Below are positions 1-8,394 of a stretch of 14,213 nucleotides of DNA, piece after piece (within the stretch, counting starts at the first letter, position 1; every line of letters begins with the position of its first letter). Under the pieces are notes generated by a model, which did no database searches, was not told where the DNA came from, and saw only the letters and a list, made by a program, of their open reading frames with translations. The stretch spans positions 1-14,213 of the forward strand of contig SDVU01000378.1 in the NCBI GenBank assembly GCA_016256075.1, written 5' to 3'. The DNA comes from Dictyocoela muelleri. Lineage: Eukaryota > Microsporidia. Made by a program: the position numbers and the translations under genes.

Positions 1-39
1 TCAAACATAGGTAAAAGGGGTAAAAATGAAAAAAAAGTA

Positions 40-2420
40 CACCCCCATTTTAGCCAGTAGAAACGCACATTAACCGAGTCCTATTATATTATCTTTCTGT
101 TTTTATGTCGCTCCCACACCTGGTTTTGAAGCGCTCACCTCCAATAGAAACTCTTTGTTAAGATCTGGATGGGATAGCAATTGATTGTTCTTTATTATTT
201 TAATTATTTTCTTTCAATTTCACCGTATTTTTTTGTTTACGTAATTTTTGATCATTATTCTTCAGTTTATCGTATATTCCTAGATTAGAATAGCAAAGTT
301 CTTTATGAATGGTCTAAAAAAGTTAATATACTCCAATATTTTTTTTAGATTTTTTCTTATTATTAGGTAGGGATATTTTAAAATCTTTGTAATTATATAT
401 CAGCTTTTATACCGTCTTTACATATTATATGGCCTAAAAATCGAATTTCGGAAACGTTAAAGACCGATAATTCAAAATTAATTGAAGCTCCATCCTGTAG
501 TAATTTGGTTATAACCGTTTTAATGTGATCATAGTGTGCATTTGAATTTGCTGAATGTATAAGTATATCGTCTATGCAGATTTTTACGTAACTAAATTCT
601 TTCAAAATTGGAAAAAAAATCGCCTTGCTGGATTTGTGATACCGAAAGACATCCTGATGAAGTCAAAGGGTTTTTCACTGATTCTGAGTTTGTATTTTCC
701 CGTATTGCTTTTTTATAGAAACTTGGTAATATTCGGGATTAAGATCAAGGGTTTAAAATATGTCAGAATCCTTCAGTTCATATATAATATCGAAAATTTT
801 AGGAAATGATGCGTAAATAGGAGTTGTTATTTTATTCAATTCTCTGTAATTAAAAACTAATCTAATTTACCTATTCTTTTTATAGATAAACAAGGCGGGG
901 AAAACATTTATTAAGTCACACCTTCTTATTAGTTCAGTTTCTTCTATTTCTTTCAAGTGATTCTCAACGTCTTTTTTCATGGCCAATGAGACCGGATATT
1001 CTTATTATATTTGGTATAAAATCGGTTGTTAATTTTATTTCATGTTCAAAAGGTGACATATTAACTATTTTTGGATTTATTTTTTCTATTTTTGTTATCT
1101 TCTCTTTAAAATCATTGTAGGTCTTGTTAATGGAAAAATGGTAGATTTTGTAACTATATCTTATTCGTATAGATCAAGATTTGAGGTCTTGTTCTCCATT
1201 TCGTATTCCCTATTATCCAAGTAAATATAATTATCTTTTAAGTTTATAATTGCCTCGTTATCCTTCAAAAACTTTATTCCTAATACTAAATTTCTAATTT
1301 TTGATTTGAAGTTGTAAAAAAAAACTACATCGACAATTCTTATCATTGCTTAGATAAAACTCGCACCTGATTATCGATTTAAATTTAATGCATCCACCGG
1401 TGGCGGTATCTACTTGTATTTCTTCGCAAGTTTTTCAGGCCTGAGAGATAGTTCGTTTTCTAAAGATGTTGAGATAAAAAGTATGATATCCCAGTGTCGA
1501 TTAGGGATTCCATTTCATTGTTGTTTATATTGATTTTCAATTAAAGCGTTTTCGGGTCTGAAACCGATTCGCATATGGTATATCCTTTGGACTTATCACC
1601 TTTATATTTTACTGAACTCGACTTTTTGCAAGGGTGCATTATCTATACGAGTGGTTATTTATCTTATGAAAATTACAGAACTTTTATCGGGTGCTTTTTT
1701 ATATTTTCTTTTATTAGACTTATATTGGTTATCTAACTTCTTCACGCGTTGTTTTATTTGATAATTTTAGCGTGTTTATTTCTTCGATGATCATATTTTC
1801 GATCTTTTCAATCGTTTTGCATATATAAAAAGATTTATATTTGTTTATTTTTCCATTTCGATCTTTACGTTGCTTCTAAGTTTATAAAAAATGTTTCTTC
1901 TGTTTTATGTTTCAGTAATTCATACGTTCGATTACAAAATAATGCCAGTTTTTGATACGTGTTTCTCATTTCATTGGCATATGTTTGTATTTTTAAAAAA
2001 ATCTCGTTAAATATTATAATGCCTTTGATAATAGTAATGTGCCCAAGAGAGGTTATATCTCAGTCTTAATATGGATCGAGAATTTCGTCTGTACTTCCAG
2101 CATAGGTTATTTTGTTTCTAATAACTGGGTTTATTATGTGTTATAGAACTTCAAGCTTTCCATCCTCTGTCCAACTGCACAGGTTTGCTATTATCTAATA
2201 CGAAGGCTCAATATTAAAATGTCTTGTTTCTGAATGTCTTCCAATGTATCAATTTTATGTTGTATTCTTAATCCTGTTAGTTTTGATGTGTATTCGAACG
2301 TATCCCATTTTTTTGTTGCATCAGGAAATTAATTGTCTTAGATTTGGTCATATTATTCTTTAATTGCCTCTTCGATATTTTAATATGAGCTCATAATGTC
2401 GTGTTCTCGGGGGACACGAT
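40..2420 (-). mobile_element. Ty3/Gypsy LTR-retrotransposon fossil (gag, protease, RT, RNase H)
   Basis: This is a broken Ty3/Gypsy (Metaviridae-type) element read on the minus strand, so its gag side lies at the high-coordinate end. Visible parts, high to low: gag-like peptides at about 1860-2400; an aspartic protease with the active-site triad in the context LIDTG at about 1480-1510 and its later flap and helix region at about 1190-1340; reverse transcriptase at about 390-1010 with the YRELNKIT fingers motif and an IDDILIHS catalytic-core motif; and the start of RNase H at about 50-170. The order is the usual one for the family. Integrase is not in the window, either lost or beyond the left edge, and no LTR pair could be recognised. 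The copy is clearly dead, with many breaks (well over ten), and looks old. Similar Ty3/Gypsy elements are known from microsporidia such as Nosema. Confidence 0.85.
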
Positions 2421-2571
2421 TGCATTTTAATCTAAAAAACTAAGTAAATATTTTGTTTATTTCCTTTTATTTAACGATTGTTCAAACGTTTGATGTTTAA
2501 AGGCAGATTTCTGGTGTTGACACTGGGACATTAGTGTTCGGATATCGTTGGCTTTTATAGTTTTAGAATCT

Positions 2572-2634
2572 GATCAAATTGATCAAATTGATCAAATTGA
2601 TCGAATTGATCAGATGGATCAGATGGATCAAAGT
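2572..2634. repeat. 9-bp tandem array, seven units of GATCAAATT type
   Basis: Seven head-to-tail 9-bp units begin at 2572. The first three are gatcaaatt, the fourth is gatcgaatt, two are gatcagatg and the last is gatcaaagt. Variant units cluster at the right end, as expected for decay at the edge of a slipping array. It lies just beyond the gag end of the retrotransposon fossil. The minus-strand frame across it (2769-2563) gives a repetitive Leu-Ile-Asn tail and is probably not a gene. Confidence 0.9.
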
Positions 2635-2659
2635 GTAAGATTGATAAAAAAAATCATTT

Positions 2660-3276
2660 TTGTATAAATTTCCCTCTTTCGGATCTAGGTTGATTTCTAG
2701 ACCACTCCCCATATATTTTCTACTTCTCTTCACATTATCCGAACGATTTGATATGTGTGATCCTGTCATTATCTCACAAGTGTATTTCCCGAATCATATA
2801 CCTACGAGCTTTTATTTCTTTTCGGATAGTATTGTTGCCGAAGAATATAAGAATTCCTCGTTTATAAATTATAAAAAGAAGATATTCGATTTAGAAAATC
2901 GGTAATGAAATTATAAACTCGACTATTTTGATCCCATTGATATTTTTACAATAATAAATAATATAAAAGAAAAAATTCGGAATTACGATAAAAATTCAAA
3001 TGTTTTAAAGTTAACAAAATATTTAAACGGATGTACATCGATAATGCTAATGAATATAAAGATACAATATTTAAGATTTCATTTTGGAACATAAATGAAA
3101 GAGATAAGATATCCATACAAATAACAACTAATAATTGTGAAGAATTTCAGACGTAGTTGAATAACATTGTTACTCTTCATCATCCTTTTATTGTCCGAGT
3201 CATTATCAATTTGCAAGAGACAGAATCGTTAATGAAAAAAATAATAAAAGATAACAAGGCAATCGAATTATATTGA
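2660..3276 (+). pseudogene. Unidentified decayed protein-coding frame
   Basis: A plus-strand reading frame opens at 2660 (an inner ATG lies at 2753) and stays open to 2905. Further open stretches with protein-like, non-repetitive composition follow to about 3276, including one starting with an ATG at 3031. They contain mixed charged and hydrophobic segments such as a Phe/Asp/Ile-rich stretch near 2925-3030 and an LHHPFIVRVI-like stretch near 3180-3215. The region is interrupted several times and is not functional as it stands. I do not recognise a family. It runs opposite to the neighbouring retrotransposon fossil and could be a dead host gene, a member of a lineage-specific family or part of another mobile element. 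An ordinary explanation by chance open frames in AT-rich DNA is possible for the shorter parts. Confidence 0.35.
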
Positions 3277-3444
3277 TTATATTGATGTTAATTATGAATT
3301 AGGATTTTGAATATAATGGAAAATTATGATAATTAAAAGATTTAAGAATTTATTTAAAAATAACGTTAATTTAAATTTAATTAAATTTATTTCGGAATTC
3401 AGATTTTTTAAGTATAATTTTAAAAATACATTTTTATAATAGAC

Positions 3445-3680
3445 GAAGCGTTTTATTTTTTTTACAGGAGAATCTTCCTCCTTTATAGCATGCGAGTTGT
3501 ATCTATTTTCTTACAGGCAAGATATCCACTATCTCACGGGCGTGCTGTTTCTTTTCTTATATACGTGCTGTTCCCTCACTATTACAGTCGATTTATTTCT
3601 CTTTATTACAGGTGAGTTGTTTCCTTACTTACAGTCAAGTTGTTTCCTTACTTACAGTCAAGTTATTTTCTATCCAGTCA
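3445..3680. repeat. Degenerate minisatellite, unit about 23-27 bp
   Basis: About nine degenerate units of the form agttgtttccttacttacag plus three bases follow one another. Two adjacent copies at 3615-3637 and 3638-3660 are identical 23-mers and a shortened third is at 3661-3680. More divergent units reach back to about 3445, with TTACAG recurring at 3472, 3511, 3583 and 3606. The plus-strand frame 3497-3685 crosses it and simply translates the repeat, so I do not call it a gene. The clean units at the right edge suggest recent duplication there. Confidence 0.7.
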
Positions 3681-4404
3681 GATAATGTGATTCGTTGAGT
3701 ATTTTTTTCACCTCTGCTTGAACCATAGAATTGTTTAGAGAAAGTCTGTTATATATGGTCAACTCAGCAAAAGAAAAAATCGAATTATTTTTTGCATATT
3801 TTTTTCTAAGAATAAACGAAACTTACCCCGTCATCATGATCCTGTAGAATCTTACTTACAGTGCCTATGAAGCTTTGTTATATCTGATATTCGTATAACA
3901 TTATGTCCATATGTTATAGACAATGATATGACTCTTTCAACTCGCTGGTTATAATCTCTCTCGGGTTTTTATTTATTTAATGGGGTTTAATTTATATTTT
4001 TAAATGTACATATAAAAATGCAATTTTGTCCATATAAAATTGTAATACCCTGTAATTTAAACTAACCTTTATTTATAATTTAGTATCAGGATAAAATTTT
4101 AGATCATAAGTTTAAAAAATAAAGTAATTTTTATTAATTAATATGAGAGGAGATAAATTAAACAGTAATACCCTATTTATTTAAACATTTATTTTTATAA
4201 CAAATTAATAAGAAGTAAAAGGCCTTTAAAAGACTTTAAAAACTCTAATTAGTTCAATATTATTAATAAAATTATTCCAATAAATAAGAATTATGGATCT
4301 TATAAACCAAAATTATTTTGATAAAATCGAGTTTTCTAAAAATAATGTTATCTAACGAAAATATAAAAGACTAATAAAGAAGAAGATTAAAATAAAAAAT
4401 ATAA
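3681..4404. other. Non-coding AT-rich stretch without a recognisable gene
   Basis: I see no convincing gene here. The less AT-rich part (about 3820-3965) contains short inverted repeats: tgttata and tataaca arms within 3876-3900, and cattatgtc with gacaatg arms just after. A 7-base phrase taataccct occurs twice (near 4041 and 4170), each followed by an AT-rich run with TTTAAAC. A 20-codon open frame begins with an ATG at 4292 and may belong to the gene remnant described next. Confidence 0.5.
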
Positions 4405-4516
4405 GAATCTACAAATAAATTACAAGCAAATATTTCCCAATTAAATCGCGATAATTATGAAAAAATAGAAATATTATATATAATAGAAACTTATTTAAAT
4501 AACAAAAAGGAATAGG

Positions 4517-4524
4517 AATTAGAT
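4517..4524. repeat. Left 8-bp target-site duplication of the hAT element
   Basis: The sequence aattagat occurs immediately before the element and again, identically, immediately after it at 4879-4886. Eight base pairs is the target duplication length characteristic of hAT transposons. Confidence 0.75.
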
Positions 4525-4878
4525 TCTTGTTTCTCAACGTGGGGCCTACGCCACACTTGGGGAATTTGGATTTTCAGAGGGTGCAATTTGGATTTTCGGG
4601 GGGGGATGGGATTTGGATTTTCAAGAAATGGGCTATTTAGAATTTCTGGGATATAAGGCTTAACAATACAAAATTAGAACTTAAAATGAAATCATTTTTA
4701 AATAAACATCAGAGTCAAACGTTTCATCATATATATATAATTTACTTTTTTCTATCAATTACCTAAATCAATAAAAAAATTAAGAAATTTTTTAGTAAAT
4801 ACCTAATTTTTTTGGTACTGGGGCAAACCATTTTTTTTTGGCTGGGGGCATGAGCCCAAAATAGATTAGGATGCACTG
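4525..4878. mobile_element. Non-autonomous hAT-type element (MITE), 354 bp
   Basis: The element is bounded by perfect 8-bp duplications and has imperfect terminal inverted repeats of hAT style. The right end, read inward on the minus strand, begins CAGTGCATCCTAATC and continues to GGGCTCATGCCCCC, close to the common CAGTGGTTCCCAACC...GGCTCATGCCCCC form. The left end begins TCTTGTTTCTCAACGTGGGG, matching the family from its TTCTCAAC onward but worn at the first bases. It is far more G-rich than its surroundings, with an eight-G run at 4598-4605. Three copies of the phrase atttggattttc lie at about 4564, 4586 and 4611. There is no transposase, so movement would have needed an autonomous hAT element elsewhere. 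Elements of this kind are abundant in arthropods, the usual hosts of microsporidia, so transfer is possible but not shown. Confidence 0.7.
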
Positions 4879-4886
4879 AATTAGAT
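4879..4886. repeat. Right 8-bp target-site duplication of the hAT element
   Basis: This copy of aattagat is identical to the one at 4517-4524 and directly abuts the terminal CACTG of the element. Confidence 0.75.
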
Positions 4887-5234
4887 GATCTAGATTTCTT
4901 AAAAACAATCGAAGTGTATAAATTAAAGCGTGATAACAAATTTAACAGAATTGTGGCTATTGAATTTTTTTACAAAAATTAATAAAAAAAATATTTTTTA
5001 ACTTTCATTCCCGTAAATTTACCATTTTCCTAAATGTAAAACGATTTTTTCAACCCTTTTTTAGAACAAATTTTTAGAACAATTTTGAACAGTTTAGAGA
5101 AAAATACCTAATTGTTAATTTTCAATCATAAATTTATTTTCAAAAAATGACCCTGAACTAAATCCCCTTAATTTTAAAAAAAGATAAATCTATCTTTGAT
5201 AACCAAAAAATGACATTACCTTATAAAAAGAGTA

Positions 5235-7664
5235 TTAATTATAATCTTTCATCAACTTTTCTACACATTCAATTACCTCCTCTGGAAATCCGGCTAACCT
5301 ACACACATTCAATCCATAACTTTGATCACACTTACCATCAACTAACTTGTAAAGCATCACCTCATTGAAAATAACTTTCTTGTTGATCACGTCTAAATCA
5401 CAAATTTCCGGAAAATGTGTTGTAAAAAATGATATCCCTAATTTCTTAAGATACTTACAAACTGCCATGGCAATACTTAAACCGTCTCTCGCACTTGTTC
5501 CTCGACCCAGTTCGTCAATGATTATTAATGATTTTTTAGTAGCCGCACTACAAATTCGTGCAATATCGGTCATTTCGCGCATAAAAGTGCTTTCTCCTCG
5601 AGAAATGCAATCACTAGCCCCTATACGGGTATAAATTCCATCAAAAATCGGTATTTTGCAATACTTAGCGGGAACGTAACAGCCAATTTGTGCCATGATG
5701 CTTATTATCGCACATTGCTTTACAAATGTGCTCTTACCACCCATGTTAGGTCCAGTAATCACACAAATATTTTTGTCACACATCTCAATGGAATTTTTAA
5801 TACATCCTGAAAATTCCAATAAGGGATGGAATGAGTCAACCAATTTATAGAAAAGTGAATTAGACTTTTTCATTTTTTCACTTTGTTTTAATTCAGAATT
5901 TTCGATCTCATCATCTTTATGTTTGCTTTTTTCAAAACAAGGTTCTTTAAAAGAAGATTCTTTAAAAGAAGGTTCAATACAAGAAGGTTCAGCAAAATGA
6001 GAATCATCAGAACAAATTTCAACAAAAGATGGTCTACAGTAAGATGGATTTCTATATTTTTCATTAAAGGCACTATAAACATCAAGTTGTGCTATCAAAT
6101 GATTAAATCCCTCAATCATAGGTACAAATTCTTTCAAACAATTGATCATTTCATTTCTAATCACAGAAATTTCTCTCTGATATTCATTTTTCCAAACAGC
6201 CATCCTTTCATTTAGGTCAAATAAATTTTTGTTCAAAAAATAAATTCCGTTTTTCAAGACACTTCGCTCAACAAAATTAAAATTTTTAAAATTTTTAAAG
6301 TTGTTAAAATCTGATCGAGCCAATCTAAAACAAAAATCGGGATTAGTCTCCAGTTTAATTTTCTTGTTTATAACTAGAACTCGTTGGTATTCTACATCGA
6401 GATCTATCAGTATTTTTCGTTTCTCACGCATCAATGACTCTAAATTAGGATTGACGTCTTCTCTGAACTCATAAATATTTTCTTTGACTTTTTGAAAATC
6501 AATGACCTTGGCTAAATATTTGATAATTGGCTTAAAACTGGTCGTAACAGTTTTTAAAGGATTAATGAAATCTAAATTTAGTATTACTGAATGGTTATTT
6601 TGTATTACTGAATGGTTATTTAGTATTACTGAATGGTTATTTTGTATTACTGAATGGTTATTTTCATTTTTTTCATTTTCACAATTTTTATTTTCAATAT
6701 TTTCTGAAAATTCTTCACTCGATCTCTCCAAATCAAAAATTAATTTTTCAATTTTTAGGAAATTTTCACAAATTTTTACGATTTCTTCAATTTTTATCGA
6801 CTTATTTTCAATTTTTTTTGTAAATTTCAAAAGATCTGAAAAATGGCTGAGATCAAGATTGACAATTTCGGACAGATTTAATCTTTTCTCAATTTCTTTT
6901 TTATCTAAAAGAGGTTGTCTTAAATACGACGCGAGCAACCTTTTTCCCTGATTTGTTCTACAGTTAAAAGTGTTAAAAAGGCTAAAACCGGGTGAATTGA
7001 TATCGCGATCCTCAGACGAATCGAAAATATTCAGGTTCGTGTTATTTTCAATTTTCATGAAATGTGGTGTAAATTCTTTACTCTGGTATGAGACGCCTAA
7101 AAATTTCTGAAGTTGTTGTAACGGGTCTTCTAAATTTATAATAAAATGGCTAACTAGTCCAAGGTTATTTAATAATCGTTCTATTTTTTTGTCGTTGTAA
7201 AGTACCTCTGCAGCATTTAGTTCGTTGAGCATCATATATAGATTTGTGTAGATAGTATCATCTTCAAATTTGTAGGTATAAAAACATCGATCAAAAGTAT
7301 AAATAAACGCTATTTCCACAATTTTACACAGATTTTTATCCTTTAGTTTAATATTTTTTACCGATATACTCACTGTTGACGGCTTATTTTCGTTTAAAAG
7401 GTATGAAAAATCATTCCAAAAACCAGGTGACCCACTCCGATTAAGTTGATAATTCCCATCAACTTCGATATATTCTTTAACTGATCGTCGTTCAAGTGCT
7501 TTTTTAATTAATTGATCTATTTGGGTATCACTAATTTTTATTTCTTTGTCATTTTTATGATAATTTTCTTTAATGAGGATTGGCTGGTAAATGTGGTATT
7601 GGTTGTCTTTAACGAAAATGTTGAGTGTCTCTGGTTGTGATTCAATTATTTTTTGAATATTCAT
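5235..7664 (-). CDS. MSH2: DNA mismatch repair protein MSH2 (MutS family)
   Basis: MSH2 pairs with MSH6 (or MSH3) to recognise mispairs and small loops in nuclear DNA and uses ATP to recruit MutL proteins. The ATPase domain (about 605-800 of 809 residues) is complete: Walker A GPNMGGKST at 638-646, the MutS signature GESTFMREM at 690-698, Walker B LIIIDELGRGTS at 713-724 and the TTHF switch at 748-751. CDQSYGL at 779-785 and the FPEEVIEC segment after it match MSH2 rather than MSH6. The lever-domain start CRTNQGKRLL is at 235-244, and HLIAQLDVYSAF at 522-533 is also MSH2-like. Animal and fungal MSH2 have about 930-960 residues. Here the N-terminal domain is about 100 residues shorter and the protein stops right after the ATPase domain, lacking the usual C-terminal dimerisation extension. 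Two low-complexity inserts are encoded by tandem DNA repeats. The ATG at 7664 directly follows CCCC. I see no intron. Confidence 0.92.
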   Translation of the reverse strand: MNIQKIIESQPETLNIFVKDNQYHIYQPILIKENYHKNDKEIKISDTQIDQLIKKALERRSVKEYIEVDGNYQLNRSGSPGFWNDFSYLLNENKPSTVSISVKNIKLKDKNLCKIVEIAFIYTFDRCFYTYKFEDDTIYTNLYMMLNELNAAEVLYNDKKIERLLNNLGLVSHFIINLEDPLQQLQKFLGVSYQSKEFTPHFMKIENNTNLNIFDSSEDRDINSPGFSLFNTFNCRTNQGKRLLASYLRQPLLDKKEIEKRLNLSEIVNLDLSHFSDLLKFTKKIENKSIKIEEIVKICENFLKIEKLIFDLERSSEEFSENIENKNCENEKNENNHSVIQNNHSVILNNHSVIQNNHSVILNLDFINPLKTVTTSFKPIIKYLAKVIDFQKVKENIYEFREDVNPNLESLMREKRKILIDLDVEYQRVLVINKKIKLETNPDFCFRLARSDFNNFKNFKNFNFVERSVLKNGIYFLNKNLFDLNERMAVWKNEYQREISVIRNEMINCLKEFVPMIEGFNHLIAQLDVYSAFNEKYRNPSYCRPSFVEICSDDSHFAEPSCIEPSFKESSFKEPCFEKSKHKDDEIENSELKQSEKMKKSNSLFYKLVDSFHPLLEFSGCIKNSIEMCDKNICVITGPNMGGKSTFVKQCAIISIMAQIGCYVPAKYCKIPIFDGIYTRIGASDCISRGESTFMREMTDIARICSAATKKSLIIIDELGRGTSARDGLSIAMAVCKYLKKLGISFFTTHFPEICDLDVINKKVIFNEVMLYKLVDGKCDQSYGLNVCRLAGFPEEVIECVEKLMKDYN
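5939..5998 (-). repeat. 15-bp in-frame repeat inside MSH2
   Basis: Four 15-bp units (5939-5953, 5954-5968, 5969-5983, 5984-5998) encode pentapeptides of the form S-F-K-E-P at about MSH2 residues 556-575. They lie in the linker between the lever helices and the ATPase domain, next to a Lys/Glu/Ser-rich stretch that reaches to residue 600. The unit length keeps the frame. Confidence 0.85.
6581..6664 (-). repeat. 21-bp in-frame minisatellite inside MSH2
   Basis: Four tandem 21-bp units (gtattactgaatggttattt plus one base) are nearly identical and differ only at the last base of the second unit. They encode four copies of a seven-residue NNHSVI(L/Q) motif at MSH2 residues 335-362, within the lever and clamp region. 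The high identity points to recent expansion, and the frame is kept. Confidence 0.95.
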
Positions 7665-7668
7665 GGGG
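7665..7668 (-). promoter_or_regulatory. CCC start-proximal signal of MSH2
   Basis: On the minus strand CCCC directly abuts the ATG. A CCC (or GGG) triplet within about 15 bases of the start is a recurring feature of microsporidian genes. Here it supports the chosen start. Confidence 0.6.
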
Positions 7669-7724
7669 TGATGATGACGTAAGTTTTTTGTAATTTTCTA
7701 AAGTTGTCTGATTATTGTAATATT

Positions 7725-7797
7725 AAGAATAACTTATTATTGAAAAATAAGGTTATTATTGAAGAATAACTTATTATTTAAGAATAAGGTTATTAGA
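7725..7797. repeat. Two 37-bp tandem units with internal inverted repeat
   Basis: Two units begin with aagaataacttattatt at 7725 and 7762. Within each, AATAACTTATT and AATAAGGTTATT are near-complementary, so each unit can fold as a hairpin on either strand. It lies 60-130 bases upstream of the MSH2 start, in the space between the divergent MSH2 and cyclin-like genes. A regulatory role is possible but nothing shows it. Confidence 0.65.
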
Positions 7798-7982
7798 ATC
7801 TTAAAAATAGTTATTGAAAATATTATAAATTCTTATGGCTATCTTAAATTCCTAGTTATTTTTAAATAAGGTCATCTTCTTATGAAATAACTACACAACT
7901 GATTTTTTGTTTTATTAATAATTTCTGATATACATTAGATGTTGAAAATGTCTATAACTACAAACCCAGAGAGTGTATATAA

Positions 7983-8335
7983 CCATAGTCTTTAGATCTT
8001 TGGTTATTGATTTTGTGTTTATAAGTTACTCTTAAATTACAGAGATTGTTTAAATGAGATTTCCGTTTTGTCAATGACTCGGCAGGATACAGGTAATTAG
8101 AGGCTTTTTATGATTTTCTTTAGTTTCATTAAATTATTTATAAATGAGTCGCCACAAGATCCCTACACCTAGGAGAATTTCTTCTATTTCCACATAAAAT
8201 ATTGAGAGTCTTAATCAGCTATACTACTCTAGAACAACTGTATATTAATATTATAGTTTTTGACCACTTAATACCATTTCCAATTATTTATTAAAATGAG
8301 GCCCACGGGATTCAACCCAAAAATGCTTATTTATC
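7983..8335 (-). mobile_element. SINE-like repeat, copy A (tRNA-headed family)
   Basis: This diverged copy is read on the minus strand. It shares with the other copies the core block around cacctaggag (8167-8178), the block tcttaatcagctatac (8210-8225), the block tcaatgactcggcaggatac (8071-8090) and the tail-side ctttagatctt near 7990. At its 5' end (high coordinate) the minus strand reads GGGTTGAATCCC (about 8307-8318), a good match to an RNA polymerase III B box, but the A box is no longer recognisable. The end nearest the cyclin-like gene is uncertain and may run as far as about 8365. Confidence 0.7.
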
Positions 8336-8384
8336 CCTTTTAACACAAAAAAAGCAAAATTTTTTGATAAAATTCTGTAAATTA

Positions 8385-8387
8385 CCC
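8385..8387 (+). promoter_or_regulatory. CCC start-proximal signal of the cyclin-like gene
   Basis: The triplet CCC sits at positions -10 to -8 relative to the ATG at 8395, the place expected for the microsporidian start-proximal motif. Confidence 0.55.
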
Positions 8388-8394
8388 TCGTTGA

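Larger units (their letters stand above)
4405..4982 (+). pseudogene. Possible gene remnant split by a hAT miniature element
   Basis: Two short open stretches lie on either side of the hAT miniature element. The left one (4405-4512) encodes a peptide ending in a Tyr-Ile-Ile-Glu-Thr-Tyr-Leu segment and closes with TAG at 4513-4515. The right one (4878-4982) reads ELDDLDFLKTIEVYKLKRDN and about 14 further residues before TAA. Both have the balanced composition of real protein and read through the duplicated target site in the same codon phase, so before insertion they would have been neighbouring codons separated only by that TAG. I do not recognise the family. The stretches are short (36 and 34 codons), so coincidence cannot be excluded. 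Confidence 0.3.

Noticed and set aside
2563-2769. Minus-strand frame of 68 codons
   Set aside because: Its C-terminal third is a translation of the 9-bp tandem repeat and the rest has no recognisable content.
3600-3620. Splice-site-like acag/gtgagt in the minisatellite
   Set aside because: It arises from the junction of degenerate repeat units and no exon-like coding sequence flanks it.
3870-3930. A loxP-like recombination site (ttcgtataacattatg)
   Set aside because: Only a partial resemblance; the 13-bp arms and 8-bp spacer of a real site are absent.
5365-5634. Plus-strand open frame of 89 codons, and similar plus-strand frames at 5919-6215 and 6502-6951
   Set aside because: All lie antisense to the clear MSH2 coding region and mirror its conserved motifs or repeats; no CCC signal or family match.
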